Source: Fimbriimonadaceae bacterium (GTDB lineage Bacteria; Armatimonadota; Fimbriimonadia; Fimbriimonadales; Fimbriimonadaceae). Taken from it: a stretch of 21,639 nucleotides of DNA. How positions within the stretch are numbered: position 1 is the stretch's first letter; each line of letters opens with the position of its first letter. A program made the translations under genes and the position numbers. The notes below the pieces were generated by a model that worked only from the letters and a program-made list of their open reading frames with translations, had not been told where the DNA came from and ran no database searches. This document shows, piece after piece, positions 16,420 to 21,639 of the stretch. The DNA is taken from positions 1-21,639 of the forward strand of contig JADLGZ010000139.1 in NCBI GenBank assembly GCA_020849075.1, given 5' to 3'.

Positions 16420-17064
16420 TTACGCGGCGAGGTCCATGCCGCCTTCGCCTTCGCCTTCGCCGAAATAGATCGAAGTCTCGGGGCTGGGCGGGCTCGTGAG
16501 GCCGGCGCGCTGGGCGCGGACGCGGTAAGTGCGCTGGATGCCCGGCGTCGCAAACTCGTCCGTATAGGTCTTCTTGGTTGTGTTGTCCACCCAATTCCAA
16601 ACGCCATTGCTCAGGGCCGATTCGATCACGTAGGTCGTCCCCGCGACATTCCCATTGGAGCCCCATTTGAGCGTACACGTTCCATTTGCGAATGGTTGGG
16701 CGCTAAAATTATTCGGAGACGTCACAGGGCCAGCCGCAACCGAACTGGGTTCGATGCCGAACTTGGCGAGAATCTCGGGCGTGGCGAGGGGGTTGGTCTT
16801 CACCCTCTGCGCCCAAATGCGGATGGTCTCAACGCTCGCGGCTTTGGTCTCATCCTTGGTCCCAACCTGATTGCGATAGACGACGCGGGCGTCCTCGGTC
16901 GCCACGAGCTCCGTATGAAAGCTGGTGGCGGCGTCCACGATCGCGTCGAGATCGGCGGCGTCGTAACCGAGATTGAGCAACTCGGCTTGTGCGCCGGTCT
17001 TGAACTGCGTGAGTTTGGCATCTACGCCCGTATCGGAACTGGGTATTACGAATTTGAACTCCAT
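16420..17064 (-). CDS. uncharacterised protein with helical N-terminal half and FN3-like C-terminal domain
   Basis: 214 aa starting MEFKFVIPSSDTG. I chose ATG 17064 because AGAGGAAAG lies just upstream, the best ribosome-binding site in the window. No signal peptide is seen. Residues about 10-85 are predicted helical (VDAKLTQFKTGAQAELLNLG, DLDAIVDAATSFHTEL), with RIWAQRVKTNPLATPEILAK leading to FGIEP. Residues about 120-205 read as a fibronectin-type-III-like beta domain (CTLKWGSNGNVAGTTYVIES, TYRVRAQRAGLTSPPSP). The tail is acidic, GEGEGEGG. The reading frame stays open upstream through the 21-bp repeat array, giving FENG heptapeptides, but no start signal supports that extension. A strong terminator follows. 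Flanked by PEP-CTERM genes, it may bind other proteins or polysaccharide; no function can be assigned. Confidence 0.72.
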   Translation of the reverse strand: MEFKFVIPSSDTGVDAKLTQFKTGAQAELLNLGYDAADLDAIVDAATSFHTELVATEDARVVYRNQVGTKDETKAASVETIRIWAQRVKTNPLATPEILAKFGIEPSSVAAGPVTSPNNFSAQPFANGTCTLKWGSNGNVAGTTYVIESALSNGVWNWVDNTTKKTYTDEFATPGIQRTYRVRAQRAGLTSPPSPETSIYFGEGEGEGGMDLAA

Positions 17065-17107
17065 TTCTTTCCTCTTTGGCCTTTCGGCTAAAGGATTCAT
17101 TCCATAA

Positions 17108-17285
17108 TTTTCGAAAATTACGTCACCGTTTTCGAAAATCATGCCGCCGTTTTCGAAAACTACCTCGCCATTTTCGAAAATTATCCCGCCATTTTCGAAA
17201 ATTATCCCGCCGTTTTCGAAAATCATGACGCCGTTTTCGAAAATTATCCCGCCATTTTCGAAAATCATGACGCCATTTTCGAAAA
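17108..17285. repeat. tandem array of nine palindromic TTTTCGAAAA sites at 21-bp period
   Basis: Perfect copies of TTTTCGAAAA begin at 17108, 17129, 17150, 17171, 17192, 17213, 17234, 17255 and 17276: nine sites, every interval exactly 21 bp. The ten-base palindrome never varies. The 11-base spacers do, mainly as TTATCCCGCC-R and TCATGACGCC-R; the first and last are more divergent. A decayed tenth unit follows at about 17297. Because 21 is two turns of B-DNA and each site is a dyad, all sites face the same side of the helix, as expected for cooperative protein binding. The period is also a multiple of three, so five of six frames are open; open frames here are not evidence of coding. Confidence 0.93.
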
Positions 17286-17363
17286 CTGCCCCACCAATTT
17301 CGGCTCCGACCAGGCTCGTCTCTGGCAGGCCGCGTCACTTTTATGAAGATTTTGTCAAAAAGA

Positions 17364-17392
17364 TGTGCATTTTTCGAAAAAGTACTTATACT
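17364..17392 (+). promoter_or_regulatory. candidate promoter of the PEP-CTERM gene at 17465
   Basis: TATACT at 17387-17392 matches the -10 consensus in five of six bases. The -35 position 17 bp upstream reads TGTGCA, a poor match, so the promoter may need an activator or use the upstream palindrome. The predicted leader is about 65 nt and ends in a good ribosome-binding site. Confidence 0.45.
17370..17381. promoter_or_regulatory. isolated palindrome TTTTTCGAAAAA, candidate operator
   Basis: A 12-base extended form of the array palindrome, off the 21-bp register (95 bp from the last perfect copy, start to start). It sits between a weak -35 (TGTGCA, 17364-17369) and TATACT (17387-17392), filling most of a 17-bp spacer, where a bound protein would block RNA polymerase. 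Confidence 0.6.
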
Positions 17393-17464
17393 GGGATTGC
17401 GCGAGGCACGAGATGTGGTTCGCCATAGCGACAACCGGCAAGCGTCTCGCGCAGGAGAATAACA

Positions 17465-18109
17465 ATGAACTCAATGCTTAAATATGCCTCCCTGCTGGGA
17501 GTACTTTTGGGGTTGGCACCGGTCTCGATGGCCGATGATTTGAACCCTCCACCATGGCGCGGCCTTTTAGGCTCGACATTTCAACACTGGGGCTTCAATC
17601 AGCCCACCACGGGCGGGCCACAATTGCCCGACAGCGGGTTCTTCCAGAACCCAACTCTTAGTCAACCGCCGCTCTTCTTCCCTGGCAACAGCGGATGGAC
17701 GCCGACCTTCCAAGGTCGGACGGGGGTGAGGACATTGGGGCCGGGTGTCCCGATCACGTTCACGATCCCGAACTTCGACGGCGGGCCCGACATGACGAAG
17801 ATCATCTGGCTTCAGATGACTTGGTGGAGCGCTCTGCCCACGGCTCAGGTCGTGCTGCCGACGGGCGCGCACATTACGCCGGGCTTTGTGAATACGGTGC
17901 CGCTGGCGGGCGGATGGAATCATACAACCGCCACGTGGAGCCTCGACCAATGCCCGCCGATGGAAGACGTGACGATTACCAACTTGACCTCGAGCGACGT
18001 GTTCCTCGATCAGGTGGTGATTGACACGATTTGCGTGCCGGAGCCGGCTTCGATGGCGGTGCTGGGGCTTGGATTGGTCGCTTTGTTGAAGAGGCGTAAG
18101 CGACGCTAG
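17465..18109 (+). CDS. PEP-CTERM surface protein
   Basis: 214 aa, exported by an N-terminal signal peptide (MNSMLKYASLLGVLLGLAPV, likely cut after SMA). It ends in a full sorting signal: VPEPASMAVLGLGLVALL followed by KRRKRR. The body starts DDLNPPPWRGLLGSTFQHW, a Pro/Trp-rich opening that I associate with PEP-CTERM proteins of planctomycete-like bacteria. It continues with beta-rich sequence (ITFTIPNFDGG, VTITNLTSSDVFLDQVVID), suggesting a single beta-sandwich. ATG 17465 has AGGAGAA upstream (17454-17460). It is divergent from the FN3-like gene and separated from it by the palindrome array, so both may share a regulator. A bidirectional hairpin terminator follows. Confidence 0.87.
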   Translation: MNSMLKYASLLGVLLGLAPVSMADDLNPPPWRGLLGSTFQHWGFNQPTTGGPQLPDSGFFQNPTLSQPPLFFPGNSGWTPTFQGRTGVRTLGPGVPITFTIPNFDGGPDMTKIIWLQMTWWSALPTAQVVLPTGAHITPGFVNTVPLAGGWNHTTATWSLDQCPPMEDVTITNLTSSDVFLDQVVIDTICVPEPASMAVLGLGLVALLKRRKRR

Positions 18110-18138
18110 CAATTACTCCCTCGTTGGAAACGAACAAA

Positions 18139-18171
18139 GGAGCCAACCCGGTGGAAACTTGGGTTGGCTCC
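18139..18171. terminator. bidirectional terminator between convergent genes
   Basis: A perfect 11-bp stem, GGAGCCAACCC paired with GGGTTGGCTCC, with an 11-base loop, lies between the stop of the plus-strand PEP-CTERM gene (18109) and the stop of the minus-strand gene (18193). On the minus strand it is followed by TTTGTTCGTTTCC; on the plus strand the T-run is weak. Confidence 0.85.
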
Positions 18172-18192
18172 AGCTAATTATTGGCGAGGGGC

Positions 18193-18717
18193 TTACTTAA
18201 GCTTGGTAATGTCGCCGACCATGACTTGGGTGAACTTGTCGCCCATCTTGAACTCCAGCAAGAAGTGAACGTTTTTGTCGTTCTTCACGGTGATGGTGGT
18301 CCGGCTGACCGTCTTCTCGCCCGCGCCGCCGTCCCAGGGTTCACAGGTCCAGACGCTCTTGTTGCCTTCGACCACACCCCATTCGATTCGTGGGGTCGGC
18401 GCCCAATTGGTGAAAGCCCATGACTGGTACTTGCTCTTCTCGGCGTTCCACCCGAAGTACATGGTCTCGGCCATCTTCATACCACCCATATCAAACGAAG
18501 CGACGTTCTTGAGGAATTGCCCCTCCCATGATAGGGTCATCTTCATGTCTACGCTGGACTCCGGCATGCCCGGGAAGGTGGCATCGAGTTTGCCCCCCCA
18601 TGTGCCGATCATGGGCTTGAAGATATCGAGTTCCTTGGGCGGGCTCATGTTCGGGCCATCTTGGGCGACGGCGACGATCGGCAGGAGCAATAAAGACGAA
18701 AGCATGAGGTTTCTCAT
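18193..18717 (-). CDS. secreted DUF1579-like protein
   Basis: 174 aa from ATG 18717, which gives a clear signal peptide (MRNLMLSSLLLLPIVAVAQ). The mature part starts with ELDIFKPMIGTWGGKLDA, the typical opening of DUF1579-like proteins, a lipocalin-like beta-barrel group of unknown function. It continues with alternating strands (MTLSWEGQFLKNVASFDMGG, YQSWAFTNWAPTPRIEWGVV, TTITVKNDKNVHFLLEF). The frame is open a further 15 codons upstream, but that start would place residues before the signal peptide. The minus-strand sequence TATAAT plus six bases precedes ATG 18717, supporting this start and a leaderless mRNA. A bidirectional terminator lies 22 bp past the stop codon. Likely periplasmic or secreted; no substrate can be inferred. 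Confidence 0.8.
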   Translation of the reverse strand: MRNLMLSSLLLLPIVAVAQDGPNMSPPKELDIFKPMIGTWGGKLDATFPGMPESSVDMKMTLSWEGQFLKNVASFDMGGMKMAETMYFGWNAEKSKYQSWAFTNWAPTPRIEWGVVEGNKSVWTCEPWDGGAGEKTVSRTTITVKNDKNVHFLLEFKMGDKFTQVMVGDITKLK

Positions 18718-18723
18718 GACTTC

Positions 18724-18729
18724 ATTATA
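18724..18729 (-). promoter_or_regulatory. consensus -10 element (TATAAT) of a leaderless promoter
   Basis: A perfect minus-strand TATAAT is followed by GAAGTC and then the ATG at 18717. TTGGTC 18 bp upstream (18748-18753) is a moderate -35 candidate. No Shine-Dalgarno fits the start. Confidence 0.6.
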
Positions 18730-18793
18730 ACGAAGCTCCTGAACATTGACCAACTTTTGCAAAACCAGAAGAAATACGGGGCATTTTGATGAT

Positions 18794-18820
18794 GTGACAT
18801 TTGCTAGGTCGTGATAGAAT
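18794..18820 (+). promoter_or_regulatory. candidate promoter of the PEP-CTERM gene at 18874
   Basis: GTGACA (18794-18799) and TAGAAT (18815-18820) are each one base off consensus, with a short 15-bp spacer. The predicted leader is about 45-50 nt, ending in the GAGGAG ribosome-binding site. Confidence 0.45.
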
Positions 18821-18873
18821 GACCTCGTAACCTCAACAGGCGCAATCTTGTGAGGTTTTTCTTGAGGAGTGAG

Positions 18874-19671
18874 ATGAAGAAACTATTCATATTGACCTTG
18901 GCTGTCGGTGCTTTCGGGGCTGCCCATGGTGCTACTTTTACTTTGTCGGATGGGAACTCGACGGTGGTTGGCAATGACGTCACCGGTTTGAACGATTGGT
19001 TCATTGACGGCGTGGATCACCTGTTCCGAGAAGACTACTTCTGGCGTATCGGGAACACCCCTGAGCAAAGCCAAGGCGCCCTCGGCCCCGGTGTGATCAC
19101 CAACATTGCCGCTAACTACTCGCGCGTTACGTTTAACAATCCCGGACTGTTCACGATCAGCGTGGACTATATTCTGGGCGGTAGCACACCAGGCTCCGGT
19201 ACGGCAGATATCGCTGAGATCGTCCGAATCACCAACCACGCTTCGTTCGCGTTGCCGTTGACCTTGTTCCAGTACAACGACTTTGACCTAAACGGTAATG
19301 CGTTTGACCAGGGTGCAAGCTTTGATGGTCACTTCTTCCAATGGGATAACCCGGTATACGGCATGGTCGGAACGGTTGATTACGCGGATCGCTGGGAAAT
19401 CAACAGCTACCCCAACCTTTTGAACAAGTTGTCGGACGCCAATGTTGACAACCTGGCAAATGCAGTAACCCCGGTTGGCGGTGGTGATATTGAGTTTGCT
19501 TCTCAATGGAACCTCAACCTTGCTGCCGCGAATGCGGCTGGTGGGCCAACTGCTCCGGGAAGCACCTGGGTTATGTCTACCAACAAGCGCATCGTCACTG
19601 TCCCCGAGCCCGCGACCATGGCCGCCCTCGGTTTGGGACTCGCGGCGATGGCTCGCCGCCGACGCAAATAA
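18874..19671 (+). CDS. PEP-CTERM surface protein
   Basis: 265 aa from ATG 18874, chosen because GAGGAG (18864-18869) lies just upstream and the signal peptide MKKLFILTLAVGAFGAAHGA then starts at once; an ATG at 18850 would add eight residues. The C-terminus is a full PEP-CTERM signal, VPEPATMAALGLGLAAMA followed by RRRRK. The body is beta-rich with many Asn/Asp/Gly turns (FTLSDGNSTVVGNDVTGLND, YNDFDLNGNAFDQGASFDG). No catalytic motif is seen, so a structural or adhesive surface role is more likely than enzymatic. A strong terminator follows 28 bp after the stop. It is one of three exosortase substrates within 4.3 kb, though the three are not in one operon. Confidence 0.87.
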   Translation: MKKLFILTLAVGAFGAAHGATFTLSDGNSTVVGNDVTGLNDWFIDGVDHLFREDYFWRIGNTPEQSQGALGPGVITNIAANYSRVTFNNPGLFTISVDYILGGSTPGSGTADIAEIVRITNHASFALPLTLFQYNDFDLNGNAFDQGASFDGHFFQWDNPVYGMVGTVDYADRWEINSYPNLLNKLSDANVDNLANAVTPVGGGDIEFASQWNLNLAAANAAGGPTAPGSTWVMSTNKRIVTVPEPATMAALGLGLAAMARRRRK

Positions 19672-19699
19672 CAAGCGCGTCGCTTCAAAAATCTGATTT

Positions 19700-19728
19700 C
19701 GCCTACCCACTTTGGGTAGGCGTCTTTT
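19700..19728 (+). terminator. Rho-independent terminator after the PEP-CTERM gene
   Basis: Nine-base stem CGCCTACCC paired with GGGTAGGCG, five-base loop ACTTT, then TCTTTT. It also lies just past the stop of the convergent metallophosphoesterase gene and could serve it, but the T-run is on the plus strand only. Confidence 0.88.
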
Positions 19729-19732
19729 CATG

Positions 19733-20467
19733 TCAGGGTAGTGGAATTAGACCGCCCGTGAGCTGCTTGGATCGAACATCGAGGTCGTAGACACCAACGA
19801 ATCGCGCATGCGATCCCCCTTGACAGATCCAAGTTTGGTTCTCGCGGATGGGCGTATCCAGAACGCTATGCGAATGTCCACCAAGGATGAGGTCAATCTC
19901 GGGCACTCCTTCGGCGAGTTGCTTATCCTTGCTCAATCCGATATGGGTGAGGGCAATGACTAGGTCCACCGCGGGCCGCAGAGCGCGGGCTTCCCGCTGA
20001 GCGGCAACGATCGGGTCCTCCCAGATGAAAGCGCTGGCCGCCCGGGCCGCCATCTTGGCCGTAACCATCGCAACACTCACTCCAAGGAGACCAAGCCTCC
20101 AGCCACTTCTTTCCAGAATGAGCGAGCTAGGCAGTGGGTACGTGCCGTCGTCCTTCCTCGTTAGATTTGCGCAGAGGAGAGGGTGCTGATGCCCTCGTAG
20201 TTTCGCCTCGAAAGCGGAGGCAATCAGGTGAGTTTCACGATTTCCGATCGTGCCGGCATCCATTGGAATCTGGGCATAAAGCCCCCACACCTCTTCTTTC
20301 TTAGCGGGAATGCCTAGGTTTCCGGCCAGAATGCCGTCTCCCGTTTCTAGGCATAGGCAATTATCAGTCCGCAAGGCCCTGATGACACCTACGTGCTCGG
20401 GCCGGAGTTTCCCGTGCAGATCGTTTAGGTGGATGAGCCGAAGGCTATCGAGGGAGTCGGTTGGCAA
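19733..20467 (-). CDS. metallophosphoesterase, 5'-nucleotidase N-terminal-like, altered active site
   Basis: 244 aa, only the calcineurin-like domain, with no signal peptide and no C-terminal 5'-nucleotidase domain, so it is probably cytoplasmic. Metal-ligand motifs are HLNDLHG (D16, H18), ETGDG (D44), LTHIG (H175) and GGHSH (H198, H200). The GNHE motif reads GNRE (76-78 being N-R-E), so the metal-binding Asn is kept but the usual catalytic His is Arg. Activity may be lowered or changed. The start is an uncommon TTG at 20467; no ATG or GTG is available before the first motif. It overlaps the end of secG by 23 bp, which suggests translational coupling in an operon with the DUF1385 gene and secG. 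Natural substrate unknown. Confidence 0.78.
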   Translation of the reverse strand: MPTDSLDSLRLIHLNDLHGKLRPEHVGVIRALRTDNCLCLETGDGILAGNLGIPAKKEEVWGLYAQIPMDAGTIGNRETHLIASAFEAKLRGHQHPLLCANLTRKDDGTYPLPSSLILERSGWRLGLLGVSVAMVTAKMAARAASAFIWEDPIVAAQREARALRPAVDLVIALTHIGLSKDKQLAEGVPEIDLILGGHSHSVLDTPIRENQTWICQGGSHARFVGVYDLDVRSKQLTGGLIPLP

Positions 20468-20690
20468 AGTAATCCAGCACGATCATGGAGACAAGGAATG
20501 CCCCCGCCAAATACATATTTAGCTTGGCGATTTGGTCGTCCACCGTCGCCCGACCCTTAAACGTCGTACGTACCGCACCCCCGCCCGACATGGCATCTCC
20601 CTTGCTGGTCACAAGGATCAACGCAATGAATACGACGGCAATCAAGATCGAAAGCCCAAGCAGGAAGTTATAGATCTGTTGGTTCGACAC
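20445..20690 (-). CDS. secG: preprotein translocase subunit SecG
   Basis: 81 aa, the usual size for SecG, the small subunit of the SecYEG channel that aids SecA-driven protein export. Two transmembrane helices are visible: residues about 7-28 (FLLGLSILIAVVFIALILV) and about 58-75 (LNMYLAGAFLVSMIVLDYF). Between them is the conserved cytoplasmic loop GDAMSGGGAVRTTFKGRAT, which identifies the family. The start is GTG 20690, 10 bp after the stop of the upstream DUF1385 gene; no ribosome-binding site is seen. A minus-strand TATAAT overlaps the upstream stop codon. The 3' end overlaps the metallophosphoesterase gene. Short and divergent as the family always is, but the loop motif makes the call firm. 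Confidence 0.9.
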   Translation of the reverse strand: MSNQQIYNFLLGLSILIAVVFIALILVTSKGDAMSGGGAVRTTFKGRATVDDQIAKLNMYLAGAFLVSMIVLDYFANRLPR

Positions 20691-20699
20691 GGAGGCTAG

Positions 20700-20705
20700 A
20701 TTATA
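20700..20705 (-). promoter_or_regulatory. candidate internal promoter -10 (TATAAT) for secG
   Basis: A perfect minus-strand TATAAT overlaps the TAA stop of the DUF1385 gene and ends 9 nt before the secG GTG. TTGAAT (20725-20730) lies 19 bp upstream as a possible -35. It could give secG a near-leaderless transcript of its own. Confidence 0.45.
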
Positions 20706-21639
20706 CTCCCACCAGCCATTTTAGATTCAAGACTTGCGCACTCAGCCTGACAATGAATGCCGACCCCAGATACCCGAGGAGGATGAATGGCAGTCCAGAT
20801 GAGGCAAAGCGTTGCCAAGGATTAGGGGCGACAACAGGGTTGCTCTCATATTTGGTGAGTAAGTCCTTACCCGCTCGAATCCCGGCATCAAGCTGACGCC
20901 GGCTCGGGGGGCGCGTCGTAAACCAATACTGGATAAATGATCCTAGCGATCGCCAAAAGAACATCGTTACGAGAATGGCAACAAGGATCTGAAGCTCTTG
21001 GTCATTGAACCAATTTGCAAAGGCAATTCCAAAAAACAAGCTAGCTCCCGCGGCCAGGTTCGTCCCGCAACGCGGGTGCACCCGAGGCATCCGCTTGACA
21101 ATGTCTGGATGGAGGTCCTCACCCCGCTCAATAGCATGAACCACCATGTGTTCAGCCGCATGGTATCCGGCCAAAGGTGTGAGGCGGATCGCAGCGAGAA
21201 ATAGGAGAACCGCACCGAGCCCAATGACGCCTTCTACCAGGCTGGCCGGAGCCCTGGCCTGGGACATCGCCATCCCTGCCCACCACGAGACGTTCATCGC
21301 AATAATGTGGATCACGGCTAGAAACAGCCCCGTAAGTGCAAGTGCCGGCCACGCAGCTCCGCCGCTTTGGGCTCCATTGGTCAAGTAGACACCGACGGGA
21401 GTGGCCATACCCCCCACCAGAGGCGGTCGCAACCCTCGAGGCACGTGAGGAAACAGCCGAGACGGGGTGAGCATTCCGACCAAGTTCATCTGCTGGTCCA
21501 CCACCACGACGCACGGGACGCGTCGTTCCTCAAAGATTCGGAGTGCTTCCGCTCCCGTGGCGTTAGCAAAGAGCATTGGCAACTTAGTAAGCGGCAAGGA
21601 ACTTACCGATGCGGTCTCTTCAAATCCTGCGCTCAACGC
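20701..21639 (-). CDS. DUF1385 membrane protein with N-terminal CBS-like domain, 5' end beyond window
   Basis: The frame is open to the right edge; a TTG at 21636 is the only start in view and may not be real. Numbered from it, residues about 15-65 resemble one CBS motif (TGAEALRIFEERRVPCVVVV, NLVGMLTPSRLF); its usual partner may lie outside the window. From GGMATPVGVYLTNGAQSGG (75-93) to the end it is a DUF1385 protein, with the hallmark GYHAAEHMVVHAIE (157-170) and HPRCGTNL (187-194), plus four or five transmembrane helices. The conserved His, Glu and Cys suggest metal binding. DUF1385 proteins have no established role. The gene is followed 10 bp later by secG, and the three genes to 19733 form a probable operon. 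Confidence 0.82.
   Translation of the reverse strand, partial: ALSAGFEETASVSSLPLTKLPMLFANATGAEALRIFEERRVPCVVVVDQQMNLVGMLTPSRLFPHVPRGLRPPLVGGMATPVGVYLTNGAQSGGAAWPALALTGLFLAVIHIIAMNVSWWAGMAMSQARAPASLVEGVIGLGAVLLFLAAIRLTPLAGYHAAEHMVVHAIERGEDLHPDIVKRMPRVHPRCGTNLAAGASLFFGIAFANWFNDQELQILVAILVTMFFWRSLGSFIQYWFTTRPPSRRQLDAGIRAGKDLLTKYESNPVVAPNPWQRFASSGLPFILLGYLGSAFIVRLSAQVLNLKWLVGV

Larger units (their letters stand above)
17065..17464. promoter_or_regulatory. 400-bp divergent intergenic region with repeat array
   Basis: No convincing gene lies here. From left to right it holds the leader of the FN3-like gene (17065-17107), nine phased palindromes (17108-17285), a degenerate tenth unit (about 17297-17306, ATTTCGGCTC), and a GC-rich stretch to about 17340. 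Then comes an AT-rich promoter zone with a perfect minus-strand TTGACA (17353-17358), an isolated palindrome (17370-17381), a plus-strand TATACT (17387-17392), and the leader of the PEP-CTERM gene. The minus-strand TTGACA has no good -10 at standard spacing. Confidence 0.7.

Noticed and set aside
17108..17285. CRISPR array
   Set aside because: The repeated unit is 21 bp in total with 11-bp spacers that are themselves near-repeats; no unique spacers and no cas genes.
17123..17434. Arg/Lys-rich minus-strand open frame through the array (RDNFRKW-type repeats)
   Set aside because: A by-product of the 21-bp period keeping frames open; no ribosome-binding site, no domain, and the plus-strand frame (FSKIIPP repeats) is equally open.
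18718..18762. Upstream start for the DUF1579-like protein
   Set aside because: The extra residues precede the signal peptide and would overlap the TATAAT element.

Overview
The window reads as chromosomal DNA of a free-living bacterium of moderate GC, most likely Armatimonadota (Fimbriimonadia-like). That placement is an inference from three PEP-CTERM surface proteins with Arg/Lys-rich tails, a GHL10-type glycoside hydrolase-like protein, a DUF1385 protein beside secG, and the absence of any typical proteobacterial or Gram-positive operon. I see no tRNA, rRNA, transposase, phage gene or CRISPR array.

Layout. (1) Bases 1-6336, + strand: a tight run of five genes with overlaps or a short gap: an M60 zinc peptidase (cut by the left edge), an ABC exporter half-transporter, an FAD-dependent oxidoreductase, a short AroE-like dehydrogenase, and Sua5/TsaC for tRNA t6A synthesis. 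(2) 6293-8030, - strand: a secreted PHB-depolymerase/LpqC-like esterase downstream of a squalene/phytoene-synthase-fold protein that has lost nearly all catalytic aspartates. (3) 8094-9870, +: magnesium channel MgtE and a small lipoprotein. (4) 9878-13875, -: a large secreted protein with an STN-like N-terminus and, 14 bp downstream, the GHL10-like protein. (5) 13957-15348, +: class II fumarase. (6) 15352-19671: a cell-surface region with three PEP-CTERM proteins, a protein with an FN3-like C-terminal half, a DUF1579-like secreted protein and clear hairpin terminators. (7) 19733-21639, -: DUF1385 protein (cut by the right edge), SecG and a metallophosphoesterase.

The strongest unexplained signal is at 17108-17285. 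Nine perfect copies of the palindrome TTTTCGAAAA are spaced exactly 21 bp apart (two helical turns), with a tenth, stand-alone copy (TTTTTCGAAAAA) inside a candidate promoter of the divergent PEP-CTERM gene. I read this as a phased operator array for an unknown regulator. The alternative is a FENG-heptapeptide coding extension of the FN3-like gene.

Two other themes recur. Several genes without a Shine-Dalgarno have a TATAAT-like hexamer 6-7 nt before the start codon, which suggests leaderless transcripts. Two proteins keep a known enzyme fold but lack key catalytic residues (the squalene/phytoene-synthase-like protein and the metallophosphoesterase).
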